Positions 58,523-64,000 of a stretch of 64,000 nucleotides of DNA are shown one piece after another. The DNA is from Loxodes magnus. Lineage: Eukaryota; Ciliophora; Karyorelictea; Loxodida; Loxodidae. The position numbers and the translations under genes are program-made. Within the stretch, counting starts at the first letter, position 1; every line of letters starts with the position of its first letter. The notes beneath the pieces are model-generated. The model ran no database searches. It was not told the DNA's origin and saw only the letters and a list, made by a program, of their open reading frames with translations. The stretch covers positions 1,426,001 through 1,490,000 of the forward strand of contig CAMPDV010000008.1 in the NCBI GenBank assembly GCA_946699065.1, read 5' to 3'.

Positions 58523-60779
58523 ATGGCTCTTTTTAATCAAAGTAGGAGGACACCAAATACTACCAATAGATTTGTACCTAAAAAGAATTTATACTCAACT
58601 GAGTTTCCTTTTATCACTAGAGAGTAGAAAGAACATTCTAAGAAATTAAAAAACTTGGCTGATATATAAAATTTAGTTCAGTCTTATAAGAAAAAGCAGA
58701 ACTAAAAGCATAAAAGTTCTAAAAGTTTTGATTTGAAGGAACTTTAGATGCTAAGTAATACTATAGACTAGTCTACTAAGGATATATCTGATTTTGCTCT
58801 TGATAGTAGAAATTACGAAGCGGAAAGTTTATTTATAAACCTGAGCAAATTTGATTTATAAGTTAGGGAGTCATCGTATAAAATGAGAATAATAAACGAC
58901 TAAGATAAAATTCAGAAGATGAAAGACTAAGTACTATAGACTCATGCTATTTTAGAGTTTCTATAAGAATAACTTGAAGGATTATTAAAGATACCTATAT
59001 TAGAAAAAGTCCATGTACTGAAAATTAGTGAACGACTTTACAGAATTCTCAACAAAGAAGAAACTTTTGGAGATATGTAAACGAAGTCATAGTAAGTAAA
59101 TAAGCAGTTTAAGTATCATTTGTCATACTAGCAAACAATTATTTAGGTATGTTTGTCTATGCTTTATTTAGGAATTAAATGCTAAGATAGAAAAACTGGA
59201 AGCAACGATAACTAGCTTAGAAACAACAAATTAATTATTAAATGAATAGATTAAGCAAATCAAGTCAAAACTTGATTAAACAAATTAACTACTTTTTGCC
59301 TAGAAAGAAGCATATGAAAAATAGCTAACAGAATTAAGAGAAAAATATACTTAATTACTTACTGAAAGGTCGGGATAAATATAAATTATGGAAAAGTAGG
59401 ATAGATCAAAAAAGGGGAAAAAGGCAAATCTTGGTAACTAAAATAGGATTTGGAAAATATATGGAATAATATAAACAGTTTTCAACTACGATTAGTTGGA
59501 TAAAGTAAGTTCTATTATTCAGGGAATTGAATTAATTACTTCAGATATAGCCCGAGCAATGTAATGCTCATTTGTATGCTTAGCACTTCCAACTTTGAAC
59601 TTAGCGAATTTCAATCTCCATTATAATTTAATTCATGATAAGAAAATAACTGCAACTTCGTTAATAGGCACAGTATTTTTCCATAAAGAAACTATAATGG
59701 TAAATGATCAGAACGAGCCAAAGTATGAGCAAAGGCTTCCAATAGTATTTAGATGTATTGTTAAGAACTTTATAATGGTACCAGTCTTTAATACTTTCTA
59801 AGAATGCATAGGAGTTCTTATTGCAGTCAATAAGCTTGAAGAAAACTTCAACAATATAGATATTGACCATTTCCAACGCCTTTCTATCTTGCTTCAGATT
59901 TTTATACTTAAAATTGATTTGCTGAAAAAAGCTGAAGAAGAGTAGCATAGAACTAAGATAATAAATGACTCTATTTAGAAATTGACAGTGTGTGATAAAA
60001 TTGAACCTATGCTTTAAATAGCTGAAGTGCTTATACAAAGCATGCTATAGTGTGAAAGATGTACAATATGGTTTGTGGAAAAGAATTATATGGAACTGTA
60101 TAGATAGTGCGGAAAAGACTTAGCAGTAATACCAATCAATGAGGGATTAACAGGACAATGTGCAAAAACGAGAACACCGATTATATGTAACCATACTTTA
60201 AGTGAAAAGAAGTTTAATAAGTTTGTAGATGATCCTCAAACAATTAAGTCAAGAATGAATAGAATTATTTAGATGCAAAAGAAACCAGAAAATTAGAATG
60301 ACCTACAGTAGAGAATTATTATAGATAATAGTATGGAAAACTAAGGTATGACTGAAGAAGACATGATAGCATAAAAGTTAGAAAATTTTTTGCCTCCTAA
60401 TAAAATCCTTCTAGTTCCTTTAATATACGCAGAGGAGGAAGGACTTGCAAGTTACGAGTTACCGAGAGGAGTAATCATTGCAACTGATAAAACTTCAGGG
60501 GAAGATTTTATGTCGTCTGATATTAGAAGCCTTAAGTAATTTGGCCATATATTAATAAGAATAATTGATATCATCTAGATAATCGAAGTTTTTTATGGGC
60601 TTAGAGTTACCTTAAAGAAAATGGTAGAATCAAGTTAAGAAGTAGAGGGAGGCTTACTGTAGTCAACTACACAGATGAGCTGGCTTAAGAAATCTCTTAT
60701 AAAATTTGAAACTATGATTAAAGATGTTTAGCAGGAACAAAAAAATATCCAAGAAAAGACTTATACAAAAGAGATTTGA
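58523..60779 (+). CDS. GAF-domain protein with coiled coil
   Basis: A 743-residue soluble protein (744 codons after one intron). A Lys/Gln-rich helical region (1-200) and a coiled coil (about 205-300) precede two GAF-like domains. The first covers about 340-470 (IGVLIAVNKLEENFNNID, the common GAF end strand followed by the last helix). The second covers about 500-690 (CTIWFVEKNYMELY, then NEGLTGQCAKTRTPIICNH, later VIIATDKTSGEDF) with an insert of about 60 residues before its last strands. GAF domains of this kind (cf. phosphodiesterases, adenylyl cyclases) bind cyclic nucleotides or other small ligands, but no enzyme domain follows here. A 25-nt intron lies at 59147-59171 (GTATGT...ATTTAG). 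A helix and TGA 60777-60779 end it. Confidence 0.85.
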
Positions 60780-61781
60780 AGATACACTATTTTATTTCAG
60801 TTCTTCACATCTTGATAAATTAGCTTGAAGTTCTTAATTTAAAACATTAAAATAATTAGAAGTAAATGTAACGAATTGTATAGTGTGCTAATATCCATTA
60901 ATAACTTATTAATTAATCTTAAATCAGCAAAAAAGTAGATAAATTTTGGTAAAATTTCTTTAGAGTTCAACAATATAGAAAACAGCGAAAAATTTATTTG
61001 AGCAAAATTATTAAAAAGTTGCACGATTATAGAATACATTAAATAGTGATAATACTTAACAAATTAATAGAAAGAAACGGCTCTTTCTTGGTAAATTTTT
61101 AAATCTTATTCTTTGAAGTAAATTACATGATATATTATTTCCGCTTGCAAGGCTTTTTAATTAGTAGGAAGCTTACTATTAATATAGAAACTTGCCTTTT
61201 GTAGTAAAAGCTAATTTTGCCTTATTTTCTTCGATTTTGTTGGACATTAAAAATTTAATTTAAATAGTGTATCTAAAAATCTCTTTACTTCATTATAGTA
61301 AACATAATACTAAAGATTGTAAATTTAGTTGCACAAATTATTATTTAATCTACTATTCCTTTCAATGAAATAAACTAGGCTAACTATAAATTCCAAAACG
61401 TTTCTATATGATAATTTGGTTAAATTATAGTGGTTGATCATGTGCACTACTTACTAAGTAAATTAACAAGCTCTGCTAAATTTCTTCTTCAAAATATAGA
61501 GATTTAATGAGGAATGTTATCGTATTTATAATATGATATAGTTACTAAAAAGCTTCACTATTCCATTCCTTGTAAAAAATAAATGGAACTAGAGAATGAT
61601 TATATATAATTGTCAGTATTTTATAGTCAATCACTAAGCATAATTTTGCTAGCTATTAAAAGTTTAACTGAGTTATATTTAGTGTAGATTTATTTTCAAT
61701 TGTAAAGAATTTCAATATTTTAACTAAGTTGGTTTTTAGATTTTATTCAATTTTAGATTATCCTTAGTTAATATTAAATAT
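60780..61781. other. AT-rich spacer upstream of the tRNA
   Basis: The 3' flank of the GAF gene followed by plain AT-rich DNA. No gene or repeat was recognised. Confidence 0.55.
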
Positions 61782-61854
61782 GCGGTTTTAGCGCAGTCGG
61801 CAGCGCGTCAATCTCATAATTTGAAGGTCGTGACTTCAATCCTCACAAACCGTA
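61782..61854 (+). tRNA. tRNA-Met (CAT), elongator type
   Basis: A 73-nt cloverleaf. The acceptor is GCGGTTT with AAACCGT, giving one G-T pair at its end. The D-arm is GCGC/GCGC, the anticodon loop is CTCATAA, and the variable loop is AGGTC. The T-arm is GTGAC/CTCAC around TTCAATC. The body matches eukaryotic elongator tRNA-Met (CGCAG, GCGCGTCA, CTCATAAT, AGGTCGTGA). The closing T-stem pair 53:61, normally G:C, is C:C here, so it is a variant or a decaying copy. TTTTT follows just after the 3' end, as expected for Pol III. No intron. Confidence 0.92.
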
Positions 61855-62380
61855 TTTTTAATATAATCACTTTTGCTTCTTACCAATGAATATTAAATAA
61901 CTAAGAAGCCTTAATCTTGACGATCATTTGAATACATAAAAGCTATTAATTTCTATATGCAACATGAGTAACAAAATATAACTTAGCAAAGCAGTATTTA
62001 AATACTCTTATTTATATTAATTACTTCTAACTTACTTTATATTACTTCTATTATAAGCAATAGGAGCTTAATCTTCATGTCTTATACAATATCTCATCTA
62101 GTTATATACAATATCTTTATAACTATTTACACTTATCCAATATAACTGATTTCTATTTTATCCTGCTAATGTCTTTTATAAGTATGATTGGCTTTTGATG
62201 TTTATGAGATCTGACTAGAATCATATTATTGATATCTTCAGCCATAAAGCATTCTGCTATTCGTTTACCAGCATTAACTTTCTTAGGTAGTTGTTTAAAC
62301 TTGCATCAGATAAAATACTTAAAAGAATGAGTTTCATGCCTTATACAGTGTAATATTGTAATATAGGAATATAAGTAAAA
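61855..62380. other. spacer downstream of the tRNA, with a doubtful minus-strand frame
   Basis: AT-rich leader of the ankyrin gene. On the minus strand a frame from ATG 62245 to TGA 62075 (56 residues, basic, upstream part also open) looks fairly protein-like (GKRIAECFMAEDINNM) but matches no family. I do not call it a gene. Confidence 0.4.
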
Positions 62381-63981
62381 ATGTCTAATAAGCACTTTCT
62401 TAATTAGAGGAAACTTAACTTGATGCAGATAGAATAAGCTTTCGATAAATTAAACGACGAAGCTTTGAGACTTAAAAATGTGTACAATGACAAGTTTTTC
62501 AATTAGCTTTCAACCTACAGAGAAAATAGATACCTTTAGACAGAAAGTAATAATATGATTTATAGCATGCGAACGGAAAATTCAATGTCTAATTTATCTC
62601 AAAAGCAACTCTTGAAGGCAAGAAGTAGTCATAATATCAACCTTCATTTATCCTCATAAGACAAAAGCAGCTCTCCAATGTTTAAGAGCAACACTTAATA
62701 TGAAAATGTATTTAAATCAGCTAAAGTTTCGTAAGACTCGAAGATATAGTTTTCTACTGATTTATGGACTGAAAGAGGATTGAATACTTCTAAGTTTAAT
62801 ACTTCTAAAAAGACAGACATAAGTTTAGAATCTCATAAAAGCGCAAGAATGAAATTCCCCCAGATTAAACAGAAAAATTTTCAATAAGAAGGACCTGGAA
62901 ATATAAGGTAAAAAGTAAATGACACTTTAATGTAGTGCCAAGCAAAAGAATCAAGCTATAAAAGGTTTTGGATTGGTAAATTTTTGTTTCCTGAAATCTA
63001 CGGAACGTAATGCAACTAAAAGTACCTAAAACCGGATGAAAGAACATATAAAGTTAGAATGAACCCCAGCAAAAGAAAAATATATGTAGGACATGATATA
63101 GAAATACATGTACCTAGGTATAAGTTTCAATTAATGGGCTCAGAGGATATTGATTATAATATAGAAAAGAAAATATTAGAAAATGTCTAAGTTTATTCCG
63201 ATAATCTTGAGAAAGGAGTTCAAATGCTTGAAAAATTTAAGTAAGAATCTATAATTAAAAATCCTAAAAAGTTGTTTAGTTAATAATTAGTCGAAATAGG
63301 ATTTTAGGATAAGGTTATTACCAAGAACATAAATGAGAAGTTTTCTAGCGCTTTTTTGAAAGCAACTGAATAAATGAATATGTTTCGGCTCAAGCCTCAT
63401 GATTTAAGTAATCTTCATAAAGTATTCTAGACAAGTCCTTACTATCTTCCTAGATCAAAAGCCTTTTTCAAAGCAATCAAACTAAATCTTTTTGAAGAAA
63501 CTAAGAAAATTATTTACTAAGACAGATTCTTAGCTTTCAGTTATGATGGAATGAAATAAACAGCCCTACACTGAACAGCTAAAAGAGGGAATCTAAAAAT
63601 TGCCTCTATTCTCATTTAAATAGGATGTGACATTAATGCAAAAGATATTTCTGGAAGAACTCCTCTACACCTAGCATGCAAATACAACTAAGTTGAAGTT
63701 GTAAAGTTGCTGCTGAAATCAAAAGCAGATTCCTATATTAAAACAGCAGCAGGTAGAATACCTCTCGTTCTGACAGAACATTTATAGATCGTAAAAATGC
63801 TGAAATATGCTATGAGAGTAAGTTTGTATTCTATAAAATTTGAACTATATAGTTAAAAATAATGCTATCACTATCTAAATATGAGCAGAAAATGCAACTT
63901 ATGAGTGAAGCTGAAATATTTTATGACAGTGTTAAATAACCGAAATATTCACTATTTATAAAATTTGCTTATACTTCTTGA
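62381..63981 (+). CDS. ankyrin-repeat protein, near window edge
   Basis: A 521-residue protein if it ends at TGA 63979-63981. The first 390 residues carry a Ser/Asn/Gln-rich region and then a basic folded-looking part with several aromatic residues (SYKRFWIGKFLFPEIYG; TYKVRMNPSKRKIYVGHDIE). Two to three ankyrin repeats follow (about 397-475): TALHWTAKRGNLKIASILIQ and TPLHLACKYNQVEVVKLLL are textbook copies. The Trp in the first is TGA. An intron of 35 nt (63818-63852, GTAAGT...ATATAG) leads to a helical tail (KYEQKMQLMSEAEIF). The intron makes the total divisible by three. The last TGA could be Trp and the gene may run past the window. Confidence 0.78.
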
Positions 63982-64000
63982 ACAAAACTAGTGCCGCTCC

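Noticed and set aside
62075-62245. Minus-strand 56-residue frame upstream of the ankyrin gene
   Set aside because: It looks protein-like but lies in a purine-rich strand, is very short and matches nothing.

Overview
The window reads as nuclear DNA of a ciliate with an ambiguous genetic code. In every confident gene, UAA and UAG stand in frame for glutamine. UGA stands in frame for tryptophan and also ends the gene. The best proof lies in conserved residues: the casein kinase 1 motif LPWQG is written CCT-TGA-TAA-GGA (46887-46898), the pore-helix Trp of a K+ channel is TGA (55069-55071), and a prefoldin RKAW is TGA (10869-10871). UAR=Gln plus UGA=Trp/stop is the karyorelict code (NCBI table 27, as in Loxodes), so a Loxodes-like karyorelict is my best guess. 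The Condylostoma code (table 28) is the alternative. Under the standard code almost every gene would look shattered. The DNA is very AT-rich, genes clearly less so than the spacers, and the introns are tiny (16-35 nt, GT-AG).

Layout. 1-6717: AT-rich spacer with one GC-richer island of consecutive hairpins (about 1990-2360). 6718-9228 (-): membrane hybrid histidine kinase. 10689-10982 (-): prefoldin subunit 2. 11391-11555: minisatellite. 12951-28256 (+): a dense block of a furin-like Cys-rich receptor with cytosolic SPRY, an ankyrin/EF-hand/C2/IQ scaffold, a Gln-rich protein and a HEATR5/Laa1-like HEAT protein. 28846-29641 (-): four-span membrane protein. 31554-32984 (+): MFS transporter. 34606-37774 (+): kinesin. 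38344-40821 (-): unrecognised helical protein. 41055-43189 (-): TauE/SafE-type transporter. 44505-45595 (-): low-complexity protein. 46254-47346 (+): casein kinase 1. 48525-50892 (+): EF-hand protein. 51546-52685 (+): WD40 protein. 53151-56034 (-): cyclic-nucleotide-domain K+ channel. 57091-57760 (-): START lipid-binding protein. 58523-60779 (+): GAF protein. 61782-61854 (+): elongator tRNA-Met. 62381-63981 (+): ankyrin protein.

The genes are a mix of housekeeping (prefoldin, CK1, kinesin, HEATR5, tRNA) and membrane, calcium and cyclic-nucleotide signalling genes. Nothing points to one operon-like pathway. I recognise no transposon, virus-like element, CRISPR array or rRNA. For nearly all genes the start, the introns and the final UGA give a coding length divisible by three, which supports the models. 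The reading frames were worked out by eye and no database was searched.
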